64,000 nucleotides of DNA from Melieria omissa (Eukaryota > Arthropoda > Insecta > Diptera > Ulidiidae). Position numbers and translations under genes: made by a program. The stretch spans positions 100,421,536-100,485,535 of the forward strand of contig OZ020267.1 of NCBI GenBank assembly GCA_963971225.1, given 5' to 3'. The notes beneath the pieces were generated by a model. That model did no database searches. It saw only the letters and a list, made by a program, of their open reading frames with translations, and was not told the origin of the DNA. This document shows, piece by piece, positions 33,652 through 45,659 of the stretch (positions are counted from its first letter, which is position 1; each line of letters opens with the position of its first letter).

Positions 33652-33657
33652 AATAAA
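33652..33657 (+). terminator. Poly(A) signal of the DPP4 gene
   Basis: The AATAAA hexamer lies 87 bp after the DPP4 stop codon (33563-33565). It would give a short 3' UTR of about 0.1 kb. Confidence 0.55.
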
Positions 33658-33689
33658 TGACTATAGAAATGAATTTACATAGTTAGAAT

Positions 33690-35430
33690 TGCTCAAACAT
33701 TGTTGATGATTGATGATTGAAACGAAGTAATCATTTCTTGTTTAGCGAACTGAGTGATGCCATTTATTTTTCTTTTGGATTTTGAATTTAGTTTCAACAT
33801 GATTTCCCTTTTGCTTTTACTACGATTTTGTTGTAATGAAAATTCAAATGTGATTCAACTTTTCTGAATTAATAAATTGTAATATCAAATTAGATAGATT
33901 AGATAATTTTAGATCTAGAGAGAGATTTTATTAGCTAATGTAATAATTACACATTGATTACACCCGGAAAATTTGTTTGCATTGCTCTGTGTCTGTTATA
34001 AAAATGTTTTTTTTCATATTTTTTTTATTTTATTATTTATTTATTTTTATTTTTTTTTAATATAGTTTACAACTCGCTTAACGTTTGCCATCAACTGTTT
34101 TATGTACTCGTAATGTAAATATTATATAAAAAACAAAACTAATATCAACCATATATCGTTACACATATCCTTGCCAACAAGGATTCCTTAAGCTGCTCGA
34201 TTTTCTTTAGAAATGCTTGAACTTGATATTGAAAAACTTTCACGGTGATGCAATACAAAGCGCAAAAAACAATAAATACAAAAATAAATCAAGGAAAAAC
34301 CACAACAAAAACAACAACAAGCAATGAAAGTCCGTTCAAAGAAAGTGCAAGCGAATCTCGACGCAAGTCAACAAAACACAACGAAATCAATCAATGTTTG
34401 AGATCAAGGCTGATGTGGTGGCTTAACGCTTATAAAACAACAAAATCCATACAAACTGAAAAACAACAAAAGCAACACATAAAAAACAGCTCGCAACAAC
34501 AAAGACCCAACATATGTTTTGTATTGACAAACAAGAGGGAACCGACGCAAGGCGCAAACACGACTTTTCCACTTGATGCGCTTTTTTAGACTAAATAAAT
34601 AAATGTGCGGCGCTGAAGGAGTGTCGAAGCGTAGTGTGAGCAGCGCAGTTGTGCCGGCACAATCTGCTTGCCATCTTAAGCCTTTCGTTGACGGTATCAT
34701 ATAACCGGAAACGGAAATGTCACTGCGCAACAGCGCTGCCAAGCAACTTTGCTTCTGACTTTGAGCAATCACCCGGCGCTGCAAGTGGCTCACTCGCCAC
34801 GGGTTTGCTGCACTTGTTTGGTTTTTGCGTTTTGCGTTGCCAAGTTGCATATGGCAGTTGCCGCTCAAGTTGTTTGCAAAGCGGTCCGGTCGAACTCGAA
34901 CGGACGCTCATGATTTTGTGTAAACAAACAATAACAACAACTAAGTGCCGGCAACTTTTTGCGACTGGACAGTCAAGTTTGTGCTCATGCTGTTTGATTT
35001 GAAAAGTTCAACGCATTACGTGGCGACTTATGGTCGTTGTACAACAACAACAACAACACCAAGGCATAACAAATGTATATGTGAATTGAGTATACTTGCG
35101 TCAAAGTTGGGAGGAGAGGCGCGCGAGGTTGAAGAGAAGTCAAGTCTTGAAATGGGTTGCGGGGGCGCTGCTTCTAAGATGGATGCGAAATTCTAGTGAA
35201 ATTGAAAGGATTCAGATTTTTTTGTACACAAGAAAAGTGCTTTGGAGAAGTGTTTGACTTTCTGGGAAAATTTTAAAATAATCATATAAACGAAAAGAGT
35301 CATTCTAGGGAAATGACTCTGGAAAGGAGACAGAAAAACAGAGAAACTTAGGTGAGAAATATTGAAAAGAGGAAAATAACAAAAAATCAATCAATAAGTT
35401 AAGAAAAACCTTTTGGCGAGTTAATTTGAA
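33690..35430. other. Intergenic, no gene recognised
   Basis: T- and A-rich sequence runs to about 34240, followed by an A/C-rich stretch with many CAA/ACA triplets (34245-34560) and a moderately GC-rich patch at 34600-34930. The latter has overlapping open frames on both strands without a recognisable domain. Confidence 0.4.
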
Positions 35431-35439
35431 TTTACTGAG

Positions 35440-36085
35440 AATAGAAATGTACGCAGATTATTAGTTATGTGCTACGATTAAGAATCAAAGTCTCTTAGGC
35501 AGGTTTGAGTTAGAGTTGAATGCAATTGAATGGAATTAAGAATTCAAGGATAACGAATCAAAGTCTTTTAGGTAGGTTTCAGGCAGTTTCAGGTGAACTA
35601 AATAGAATGAAATTAAAAATCAAAGGATTAAGAATCAAAGTCTTTTAAGTAGGTTTGGGTCAGAGATGAACTAAATTGAATAAAGAAGTAGAATTAAGAA
35701 TTAAGAATCGAACTTTGAGTCAGAGTTGAATTAAATTGAATGAAATTAATAATCAAAGGATTAAGAATTAAAGTCTCTTAGGTAGGTTTGAGTCAAAGAT
35801 GACCTGAATTGAACTAAGAAGAAGAATTAAGAATTAAGAACCAAACTTTGAGTCAGAGTTGAATAGAATGGAATGAATGATAAAGGAATTAAGAGCCAGA
35901 GTTGAATTGAATTGTATAGAATTAAGAAGCAAAGGATTAAGGATTAAAGTCCTTTGGGTAAGTTTGAGTCAGAGTTGAATTGAATGGAATTGAGAACCAA
36001 AGGATTAAGAATAAAAGTCGCTTAGGTAGGTTTGAGTCAGAATTAAATTGAATTGAATAGAATTAAGTATCAAAGAATTAAGATT
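35440..36085. repeat. Minisatellite, unit about 70-100 bp
   Basis: About eight diverged units share aattaagaatcaaaggatta, aagaatcaaagtctcttagg, taggtttgagtcagagttga and attgaatt/tggaatt. Unit length varies by internal deletion. No reading frame is kept. Confidence 0.85.
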
Positions 36086-36239
36086 TAAAGTTTCTTAGAA
36101 AGGTAACTCTGTTAGGAGAAACCAGGTAATGGGTTGTTGTGACCAGTTAATCAAAGTAAGTAAGTAAGATCTGAGCACAGATAAAGTTAATTGCTGTCCT
36201 AAACTAACCTTTATCAGATATTAAAAAAAAACTTTTAGA

Positions 36240-37070
36240 CTCATAAACATCGAATATGATATGGTCACCTTGTATTGCCACCAACCACAACGCCTACAGT
36301 CGCCACAGCGCTTGCGTGGTGAGAGCCAACCGCTCTTTGTGTGTATGTGTGTGTGTGTGGGAAAAAGTAAACCATACACATACACAGAGTCAATAAATAA
36401 ACCAACACCACTGTCACCACAGTTATACTAAAAAACAACAACAATAGCGAACACCAACAACCGGCATCTCGCAAATTTTAACAGAAATCAACAACAACAA
36501 CATGAAAAACAGCACCAAATATATGAATGAACGAGCAGTGTGTAGTTCAAGTTCAGCGTGGCGAAAGCGCACTGTTGGCTGCTTACGGCAGCACGTGCGG
36601 CAACCTGCCTCAACAGCGACGTGTTGAAGCGATGGGCGGTGTGTGGGGCGCGTGGGAACGACGGCAACGTCAATGATGATTATGAATTTGTTGTTCGTGT
36701 TGTTGGCTGCAGCCAACTAACAGCGCCACGCACTGTTGCCAACAGCCGGTCGGCGTTTGTTATTGCTGCGCTGTACAGACAGCGAAGGACATCTGGTTGG
36801 TTCGCTGCGGGTGTTTTGGTTGCTGGCTGTCTGCTTGCCGCTTAGTGTCTCAGATTGTTTTCATGTCGCAGCGCCAACAGACGTTCCGTTCGCTGTTTTC
36901 GGGCATTGCTTTCGCACTCGTATCGGATGTGTACGCCGCGTTGTTAACTTGGCACATTTGAATTTTGTGCAATTGCGCGCGCGCTTTTTTTGCATTGCAA
37001 CGCTGCAATTCGACTGCAGCAGCGGATTGCTATAAGACGAAAGTGGATATGTGTGGTGGCGAGTGCTTGT
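36240..37070. other. GC-richer block of unknown role
   Basis: This stretch stands out from its AT-rich surroundings by base composition (notably 36540-36860 and 36870-37030), and is preceded by a CA/GT repeat at 36340-36385. Several overlapping frames are open on both strands, but none shows a domain or credible splice signals. It could be a promoter with a 5' untranslated exon of a gene outside the window. Undecided. Confidence 0.3.
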
Positions 37071-37389
37071 TGCAATGAAGCTAAACAAAAGTTTTAAAAA
37101 TTTGTAAATAAAATTTTAAAAAACGTAGTGTAAGTTGTGGAAAGGAAATAATTTCAAATCTTTAGTGAGGTTTGGGCAACTAGCAAAAATTCAAAAAACA
37201 CAAATTCCTTGTTTACGAAAATACTGTGAAAGATATTTTAAACAAAAATACAAATCGTTGTGGATTAAGTGCTAACGTTAAATTATAAACTATCGAATAA
37301 TATGCATGAAGTTTGTGTCGATTTGCAGACGTTTTAGAAAATAACAGAACCAAGTTGCAGTGTTGGCAGAATTTAATAAAACTGAATTT

Positions 37390-38740
37390 TATTCGGCTGG
37401 AAAATCAGTTAAAATTAAACTCAAATATTAAAATAAAAAAATTTTTATATATGCCAAAACAACCTCATAAATCAAATTAATTTTAACTAATTTAAAATAA
37501 TACAAAATTGTGTAAAATAAAATAATGATTAATGACAAAAAGAATAGTGAAATATTATTAAAAATAAGACATAATTATAAATATTTGTATACGTAATATA
37601 TATAAAATATTTAAACATAATTATAAATACATAAAAAATATTAAAAAATATAAAATTAAAATTTTTTATATTCAGTGACCTAAACAATAAATAACAAAAA
37701 TAGGAATTTGAAGTACACAGAAATTTAAATCAAAATTTAAACATTTAAATCCCAGAAAATAAATAAAATAATAAACTAAAATAAAAAATAAAATAAATAA
37801 TAAATATAAAAAATTTCAATAAAAATAAGGTGAAAAATGAATAAAAAAATTAATTTAAAACTTTTATATGCTTCACAATTTCAACCAGAAATTGTTGTTT
37901 TAGTTAAATTAAAAATTAAAACTATAAATATATGAATAAATAAATAAACAAATATCAATATTATTAAAAAATAACAAACATAAAAAAATGAAAAATTATA
38001 AGTAAATCGTAAATAAATAGTCAAATAATAATCAAAAATATGTATCAAAATTTGTACAAGAAAGTTTGAAGTGTTCATTAAATTAGGAATCGAAAATGAA
38101 AACTATAAATAAATCAATAAACCAAGAAAAATATTAACAAAAAATAAAACATACCAAATTTCTAAATCATAAATAAATAGTAAAGTATGAATAAAAAATA
38201 AAATAACAATAAAGCAGAATAACAAATTGGAAAAGTAAATTTGGAAAATTTTATCAAATAAATTCAAAAACCAATAAAAATAATAAATAAAAAAAAAAAT
38301 AAATAATATAATAATAATTATAAAAATAATAATAATAATAAATAAATAATAAAAAAAATAACAATATATGTACAAAAAAATAAAATAAATTTAATACAAA
38401 AAATTAAAAATTAAAAAATTCAGAGTTTTGGAGTTTTACATATTTAGGAGTTTTAACAAAAGTTTTATATATACAAAATGTTTAATTCTGCAAAAAAGTT
38501 TATTCGAAAAATTCGAAAAAATATATGCATTTTTAAATAATAATTTGAAAAATGAAAAATGTTTAAATAATTTATTAATTTTTTTAATTAACATAACAAC
38601 AATTAAAAAGTTGTAAAATATTATTCCAATTAAAAACATTCGTACAGTAAAAACATAGATAACATAGAACATTTAAAAACATAGAAAAAAATATACATAC
38701 TAACTAAGTCATATAAAAAAATAGTAAAGTGAGTTAAATT
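37390..38740. repeat. Extremely AT-rich low-complexity block
   Basis: Nearly all bases are A or T, dominated by short ataaaata-type motifs on the plus strand. There is strong strand asymmetry: the plus strand is mostly A and the minus strand mostly T. The minus-strand frames rich in Phe, Ile, Tyr and Leu that span it are compositional and not genes. Confidence 0.85.
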
Positions 38741-38977
38741 TAAAATTTTTAAAAACCAGACTATTAACGCTTCAATAACCATTGGACCTTGAAGATGGCT
38801 ACTTTCTTTTAGAATACGTTGCTATAGTCTAAACTTTTGCAAACATGTGAGATTTCAGACATTACATGCAATATCCTTAAACCTTTCATTCACAGGAGCT
38901 GTTTGCGTAGAACTATACTCAAGTTTCGAACACTTCGTTTCATAGAAAATTGTTTACGTAACTTGCCTAACAAATCT

Positions 38978-39425
38978 TATCTTCCAACTTCAACAAAAAA
39001 ACAAAAACACAAATTTTTAAACAACACTTAAGTCGCTGCTAACTGAAAAGTTTAATGAATTAGAAAAAAATTTGACTAAGTATATGAATGAAATTGATCA
39101 CAACATAAAATACTTTTTTCAAGAATATAACAGATCCTTAAATACTCTAAAGAGAAAGTGTTTTCTTCAACTAGTGTTTATGTCGGTGAAAGACATTTAA
39201 ATCTCCAGTTAATAAAATAAAAAAACACATTTACTACAAATCTTCAGTAAAACAAGTTATTGTTAATTAAAATTATATAACAAAAATCTAAAACAAAAAT
39301 AAGAACCAAAAATAAAAAACAAAAACATTTACAAATTGCATCTTCTAGCTTCAACAAAAGAAAAACAAATTTTTAAACAACACTCAGTCAGTGCTAACTG
39401 AAAAGTTTAACGCAGTTTAACGAAG
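38978..39425. repeat. Direct repeat pair of about 80 bp
   Basis: A segment at about 38978-39055 (cttccaacttcaacaaaa ... aacaacactta ... gctaactgaaaagtttaa) recurs at about 39340-39418, roughly 360 bp further on, with moderate divergence. The second copy ends in a short array of gcagtttaac/gaagtttaac. Confidence 0.65.
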
Positions 39426-39550
39426 TTTAACGCAGTTTTACTACTTCCGCTTCCGCTTCAGCGAACGCTTACATTTGCAGCGTATCAATTTATAGCTGCC
39501 ACATGCAAAAACGCCACATTCAACGCTTTCAAAGCTTTTAAGCGCAAGCA

Positions 39551-39676
39551 TATTTTATAATTCAACGCGCCTTCGGCGTTGAGCTGAAGTGGCAACATAA
39601 ACTGGAGTAAAGCAAGAGAGCAGAGCGCAGCCACAGCCAAGTCAGCAGCAGCAGCAGCAGCAGCGGCAGTAAAAAG
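39551..39676 (+). promoter_or_regulatory. Possible promoter with a non-coding first exon
   Basis: A TATA-like tattttataa lies at 39551-39560. It is followed by a GC-richer segment containing a CAG run (39641-39662) and ending in aaaaag|gtaaat, a good splice donor at 39677. This looks like a 5' UTR exon of a gene continuing to the right, but no downstream exon was identified. Confidence 0.2.
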
Positions 39677-39899
39677 GTAAATTTGTGTTTAAAAGCTGAA
39701 AAGTGTTAAAGATTGCGTGAAAAGTGAATTACTGCAACTAAAGTGAAAGTCGCATAATTCATAGTCAACGGGGCGTATGAGCAATTGATGCGTATGAGCA
39801 ATCGAGCCACAAGTGTGGGAAGATAGTGGTTGATTAATATTTGAATGAAAAGAGTTGAAAACGATGTTTGAAATTGATTAAGAAGTTTGAAAATAGTTT

Positions 39900-40210
39900 T
39901 AAAATAGTTCTGATTTTCTCTGATTTTCAAAAAACTGCAACAGTCGATTTTCCCAAGCTTCACTAGAGGCACATTTTTTACTAGCAAAATCATTCGCCAT
40001 AGACAGGAACCATTTGGTGCCAGGTCCGGACTGTAAGGTGGATGCATAAGATCTTCTGGCGAGTCACTATCGAGTGTGTTTGGTCTGGCGTTGTCCTGAT
40101 GAAACACAATTCCTCTCCTATTGGCTGACAGTACAAGTTCAAATCAAGAACTTGGCCATAAGGGAATCCTGCGAATCCTATCAAACACACATTAACTTTA
40201 CCTGACCTTT
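39900..40210 (-). pseudogene. mariner (irritans-type) transposase fossil
   Basis: The minus strand encodes, across shifted frames, FHQDNARPNT with the second catalytic Asp, MHPPYSPDLAPNG with the third, and a continuation (NDFASKKCASSEAWENRL, QFFENQ) that matches the C-terminal third of irritans-group mariner transposases. The segment between DNARP and MHPPYSP is shortened, and frames shift at least once. No TIRs were found. It is a second, less complete relative of the copy at 56.5-57.2 kb. Confidence 0.8.
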
Positions 40211-40229
40211 AAATATGTTTACTGAGGTC

Positions 40230-42390
40230 TTTTTGTGTGATCTTTAGACCAAACATAAACCACGAGCCAAACATTTGCAATCGTTTGCATTCGAATGCAT
40301 TTGCTTATCTATGAATTTTATTTGTTTAGGTGTCCAATCTTCGGACTAAAAAACACACCAAGTGAACCTTTTCCGTTCATCTACATTCGAATGCACTTCC
40401 TTATCTTTTGAAAGGGAGGTGTGAAATTGTTGCTTATGTTTCTGTTGGGTATTTGTTTAGGATTACCTGAGACGTTGCTGACATAACTTGTGCGTTACTG
40501 ATTAGGTTCATGTGTGTTCATGTGCTCAAATGTTTAATAATTTATTTCCATATTTTCTCTTTGCTGGCGTTTATTTTTGACGCTCGCTGAAACAAAACTT
40601 TGTCAAACAATCAGAAAATTGTACGAAATGTTTTTTTAGTAGGACATTTTATCTTTTTGAAGGCATATAGCGTAAATTGATCGCACTTATACAACGCAAT
40701 ATTCAGATAACTAAAGCCAGAAATTAGAAAAAAATTGATTTATTTTTTCTGATGTGATGTGATATCACTCAATTCATTCAGTTTATGATTAAACAAAAAG
40801 TTTTCACAATTCATTGGGTTTAGTAAAGGAACATCAGACGCCTTTGATTTGTTTGAGTTAAATACGAAAAAGAGTTCGCTGCCAAACAAACATCAATTCA
40901 ATTTAAATTCAATTCAATTGAAAAATTCTTGTTCGACCTCTGTGCATCTTTTACAACTTTGAGAATTTTGCTAAAACATTAAAAGCTAAGTGCAATGTTA
41001 AACCCCTAACCATTTAAATTGGATAACACAGCAAAGCGAAAAGTATTTCTCAAAGCCAGTAATGTTTTTGTTGTTTTTATTACAGCGCAGTATGCATGCT
41101 GTGTCTGAGTTGGACTTGGCGCCAAAATCCTCACACAATAAGGCAACACAGTCAGCACTGTGTTTAGCGTAAGACGCTGATTTTTGCCAATAAGCGAAAT
41201 GTGTAAAATGAAACTTAATGCAATTTTCAATTGAAAAAAATGGAAATGTTCTTGGTGCATACTTATTAGATTTAAATAAATGTGCGCGCATTAGCATTGA
41301 TTTATTTTGGGAGCGTGTCGTAAGCCGATTTGCTGATTTGCAAAAACAGAAATCGGAAAATGTAAATACGATTTGTTTTTGCTGCAAAGCAGAACAAAGC
41401 CGAAAAAAAGTAAGCAAATTGTTTTTGAGCGTAGCGGAAAATTTTCTTTTGCTAAAATTATTGAACAAATATGGGCCACAAATTATGCGCTAAATTGGAA
41501 GAATGCACATGCAGTCAAGCATTGCGTTTGTTTTTGTTTATAAAATGGAAGTGGGTGGAATTTTTTTTGTCTGTGTGTGTTTGTGTTCGCTTAGCCACGT
41601 AATGGCCAGAATGTGTGAACAATTTGCATTTTTATGTGCTTATGAAAAGATTTTGTAAAGTCTGCATAAATATGACTGTATTTTTAAACGATCTTCTCAA
41701 CTTTTACAGTAACTTTTTATAGAGCTATTTGTGGCATATTTTATGACGAGTGCGACCCACTTGTGCGAAAATCATGCATTGCTTTGTGCTTTGGCGCTAA
41801 TAAATTGCGTATATGACACTTAAGGCAGTGCTTAAGTAATGACTTGTGGGCTGAGAGCAGTTTAAAGTGAGAAGTGCAGCCATAAAAAGATGTTTTTGGA
41901 TGTTGTGGGAATGTTTGAAGTAGCTTAAGAGGCCCAAGTGTTAATGTTTTGTAGAGATTTGGTCTGATTTTTGTTTGTGGCATGAATACATACGAGTAAA
42001 ACGATTTATGTCAAACAAAAATACATACAAAATACATTTAAATATAAATGAAAAGGGTTCAAATGAATATGTAGCTTGCAAGGGTTAAGGTTTGCATGGT
42101 TTGTTATTACAGAATTTTTTTATTGCTGCTTTATTTTTCTTGAAGCAACTCGTTTCCTGTTGAACTGGTTTAGCGGTGCTAAATTAATAAGAAAAATACA
42201 AGTAAAAGCAATGCAAAAAAAGAAAAGAAAAGTCAACAAGACAAGAATAAAATACTAAGAACAATATCTTTTGTCTGCATGTCTTAAAGAAAACTAATTA
42301 AAAAAAATTGAAATGAAATATTTGCAACGTGAACACGAAATCCACATCTTGGGCACATATCATTTTTAGGGCTTTTAGATTAATAAACGA
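40230..42390. other. Intergenic, no gene recognised
   Basis: AT-rich sequence with small frames on both strands around 41000-41500 and 41741-41983. None carries a domain or splice context. The phrase tttgcattcgaatgcat(t)t recurs near 40285 and 40385. Confidence 0.35.
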
Positions 42391-42399
42391 GGAGTCTTT

Positions 42400-44780
42400 T
42401 CTATATTTTTGCTTAGTTTCCTAGTATCTTTTAACCACTCGAAACTTCTAAAATCTTTTTAAGTCTTTTAGATGAACAAAAAGTGTGGCTTCCTTATAAT
42501 TGAATCTAATTTTGAAATACAAATTTTTTATATAATTTTTTTTTCAATCACTCAGAACCATTAAAATTTAGGTTTAGATTCTCAAAACAACTAAGTACAC
42601 TTAAAATCAATAAGTCAATCGAACGTTCAAGACTTTAAGTTAAACAAAAGTTTAGTTTTTTTTTAGTTTTTGTCGTTTTTCTTTCAACTACTGAGTACAT
42701 TTGAAACTAATCAGTCAATCGAGACTTTAGAGAAAAAGTTAATTTAATTTTTTTTAATAAGAGATATGCTTTCGTTTAATCTCATTAAATCACATAGAAC
42801 ACTTCAAATCAATCAGTCAATTCAGACGTTTACTTAACCAAAAGTTTAGACTTCCTAAGTTTTCGATTAATCTCCTTCAATCACTTAGACCACTTCAAAT
42901 CAATCAGTCAATCGAGACTTTTTTTTTAAATATTTATTTATTTTATTAGACTTTCCCAGTTCTTGTTTAATCTCAAATCATTCAGTCAATTAAGACTTTT
43001 GTTAATCAAAAGTTCAGACTTTCCAAGTTCTCGTTTAATCTTCTTCAATCACTTAGACCACTTCAAATCAATCAGTCAGTCGAGACTTTTTTTGAATATT
43101 TATTTATTTAATTAGTCTTCCTTAGTTCTCGCTCAATCTCCATCAATCACTTAGAACACTTCAAATCAATCAGTCAATTGAGACGTTTACTTAACCAAAA
43201 GTTTAGACTTCCTAAGTTCTCGATTAATCTCCTTCAATCACTTAGACTACTTCAAATCAATCAGTCAGTCGAGACTTTTTTTGAATATTTATTTATTTTA
43301 TTAGACTTTCCCAGTTCTTGTTTAATCTCAAATCATTCAGTCAATTACGACTTTTAGTTAATCAAAAGTTCAGACTTTCCAAGTTCTCGTTTAATCTTCT
43401 TCAATCACTTAGACCACTTCAAATCAATCAGTCAGTCGAGACTTTTTTTGAATATTTATTTATTTAATTAGTCTTCCTTAGTTCTCGCTCAATCTCCATC
43501 AATCACTTAGAACACTTCAAATCAATCAGTCAATTGAGACGTTTACTTAACCAAAAGTTTAGACTTCCTAAGTTCTCGATTAATCTCCTTCAATCACTTA
43601 GACTACTTCAAATCAATCAGTCAGTCGAGACTTTGTTTGAATATTTATTTATTTAATTAGACTTCCTTAGTTCTCGCTTAATCTCAAATCAATTAGCCAA
43701 TTGAGAAATTTACTTAACCAAAATTTTAGACTTTCCAAGTTCTCGGTTGATCTCGTTCAATCACTTAGACCACTTCAAATGAATCAGTCAATCGAGACTT
43801 TTTTTGAAAATTTTTTAATTTATTAGACGTTATGAGTTCTTGGTTAATCTCAAATCATTCAGTCAATTGAGACTTTTAGTTAATCAAAAGTTCAGACTTT
43901 CCAAGTTCTCGTTTAATCTCCTTCAATCACACAGTGTACCTATAATCAATCAGTCAATCATTATAATTTTTTTGGAATATTTATTTATTTAATAAGACTT
44001 CCTTAGTTCTCGTTTAATCCCAAATCAATTAGTCAATTGAGACGTTTACTTACCCAAAAGTTTAGACTTCCTAAGTTCTTGTTCAATCTTCTTCAATCAC
44101 TTAGACCACTTCAAATCAATCAGTCAGTCGAGACTTTTTTTGAATACTTATTTATTTTATTAGACTTCCTCAGTTCTTGTTTGATCTCCATCAATCACTT
44201 AGAACACTTCAAATCAATCAGTCAATCGAGACTATTAGATAACCAAAAGTTTAGACTTTCCAAGTTCTCGTTTAATCTACTTCAATCACTCAGTGCACCT
44301 AAAATCAAGCAGTCAATCATTATTATTTTTTTGAATATTTATTTATTTAATTAGATTTCCTTAGTTCTCGTTTAGTCAATTGAGACGTTTACTTAACTAA
44401 AAGTTTAGACTTCCTAAGTTCTCGGATAATCTTCTTCAATCACTTATACCACTTCAAATCAATCAGTCAATCGAGACTTTTTTTTTAATATTTATTTATT
44501 TTATTAGACTTCCTTAGTTCTTGTTTAATCTCAAATCAATTAGTCAATCGAGACGTTTACTTAACCAAAAGTTTAGACTTCCTAAGTTCTCGGTTAATCT
44601 TCTTCAATCACTTAGACCACTTCAAATCAATCAGTTAATCGAGACTTGTTTTGAATATTTATTTATTTTATTAGACTTCCTCAGTTTTTGTTTTAACTCA
44701 AATCATTCAGTCAATTGAGACTTTTAGTTAATCAAAAGTTCAGACTTTCTATGTTCTCGTTAATTCTACTTCAAACACTC
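42400..44780. repeat. Satellite-like array with a higher-order period near 356 bp
   Basis: About 2.4 kb of head-to-tail units share cacttcaaatcaatcagtca, gtcgagactttttttgaata, tttatttattttattagact, tccttagttctcgtttaatc and agtttagacttcctaagttc. Single units are about 80-100 bp and alternate between two types. Blocks of about 260 bp starting at 43021 and 43377 are almost identical, showing a 356-bp higher-order unit in the core, with divergence rising toward both edges. The open frames at 44037-44354 and 44521-44718 are translations of the repeat. Confidence 0.9.
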
Positions 44781-44799
44781 AGTTTGACTTAAAGACTTT

Positions 44800-45300
44800 A
44801 GATTAAAAAAATGTTAGTCTTTTTCAGTTTTCCTTTAATTCTTCTCAATCTTTCAATACACTTAAAATCGTTTTGAAGGTTTAAGATTAACAATGAGGAA
44901 CCTTTCTTAGTTATTAACCAAATTTACTCAGCAACTCTTTAATTTACTCAACAATTCACTTCACTTCTGCTTTGTCAATGTGACTTTCTCTTGCTTCCAC
45001 TTTGGACATCTGTTTGCATTTTCTTGAAATTTCCAATTTGTGTTAAATTTGTGTTAAATTTGTAATAAAAAGACCTATTTTTATATTCTCAACACCCTCG
45101 TCATTTATGCAAATATAAATTTAAATGTTTTAGAAATTTTTATTACACCACTTTGAAATTTATTGCACCAAATTCAAAAATAGCTCTCAATTTTTTTTTG
45201 TGCAAACAATGTGCAGTTATTCAATTTGTAATTCATACATGTAGAAAATATACACATACTATATATTCACATGTACATATATATCTTCTTGAGCTGTGCG
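44800..45300. other. Intergenic, no gene recognised
   Basis: AT-rich flank of the satellite array with T runs and short TA-rich tracts near 45245-45285. Nothing else was seen. Confidence 0.35.
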
Positions 45301-45615
45301 GGATGTAAACAAAATTGAAAGCATTTGTTCCCACAAATACAAAGCTCAAATATATCGTAGCGCTGATCAAAAACGTTACTGAACCAAAAATATTCTTCAC
45401 TAACGCGACGTTTTGTTTGCGTGGGCAGATTGACAGTCATATTCAGAAGACAGCTGACAGCGTCTACTGTCGAGACGTATCGAATTTTTGGCGTCTAAAA
45501 TAAGCGCATTGTTTGTCGTTGTGCGTTTGTGTATAAGTATGTGTGATTGTGTATCTTGTGTATGTGAATGCGGGTGTGTTTTGTTATGAACAGTGTTTCG
45601 AATGCATACCAGAAA

Positions 45616-45649
45616 ATGTGGAATTTTTTTGGTCAGCAACGGCCGGAAG
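45616..45649 (+). CDS. Possible first coding exon (11 codons plus 1 nt) of an unidentified gene
   Basis: An ATG at 45616 opens MWNFFGQQRPE and runs into a strong splice donor (gaag|gtacgt, donor at 45650) in phase 1. The preceding 300 bp (about 45300-45615) is richer in GC than its surroundings, as a 5' UTR would be. Without splicing, the frame stops six codons later. No partner exon could be identified downstream, and the protein is not recognised from so few residues. It may be chance. Confidence 0.25.
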
Positions 45650-45659
45650 GTACGTGTCA

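Noticed and set aside
36240..37070. Overlapping frames on both strands in a GC-richer block
   Set aside because: Frames on opposite strands are about equally long, which indicates composition rather than coding, and no splice-linked partner was found.
42400..44780. Regular repeats with spacers that could suggest a CRISPR-like array
   Set aside because: The units are contiguous and the 'spacers' themselves repeat. The array is in eukaryotic DNA, and it is a satellite.
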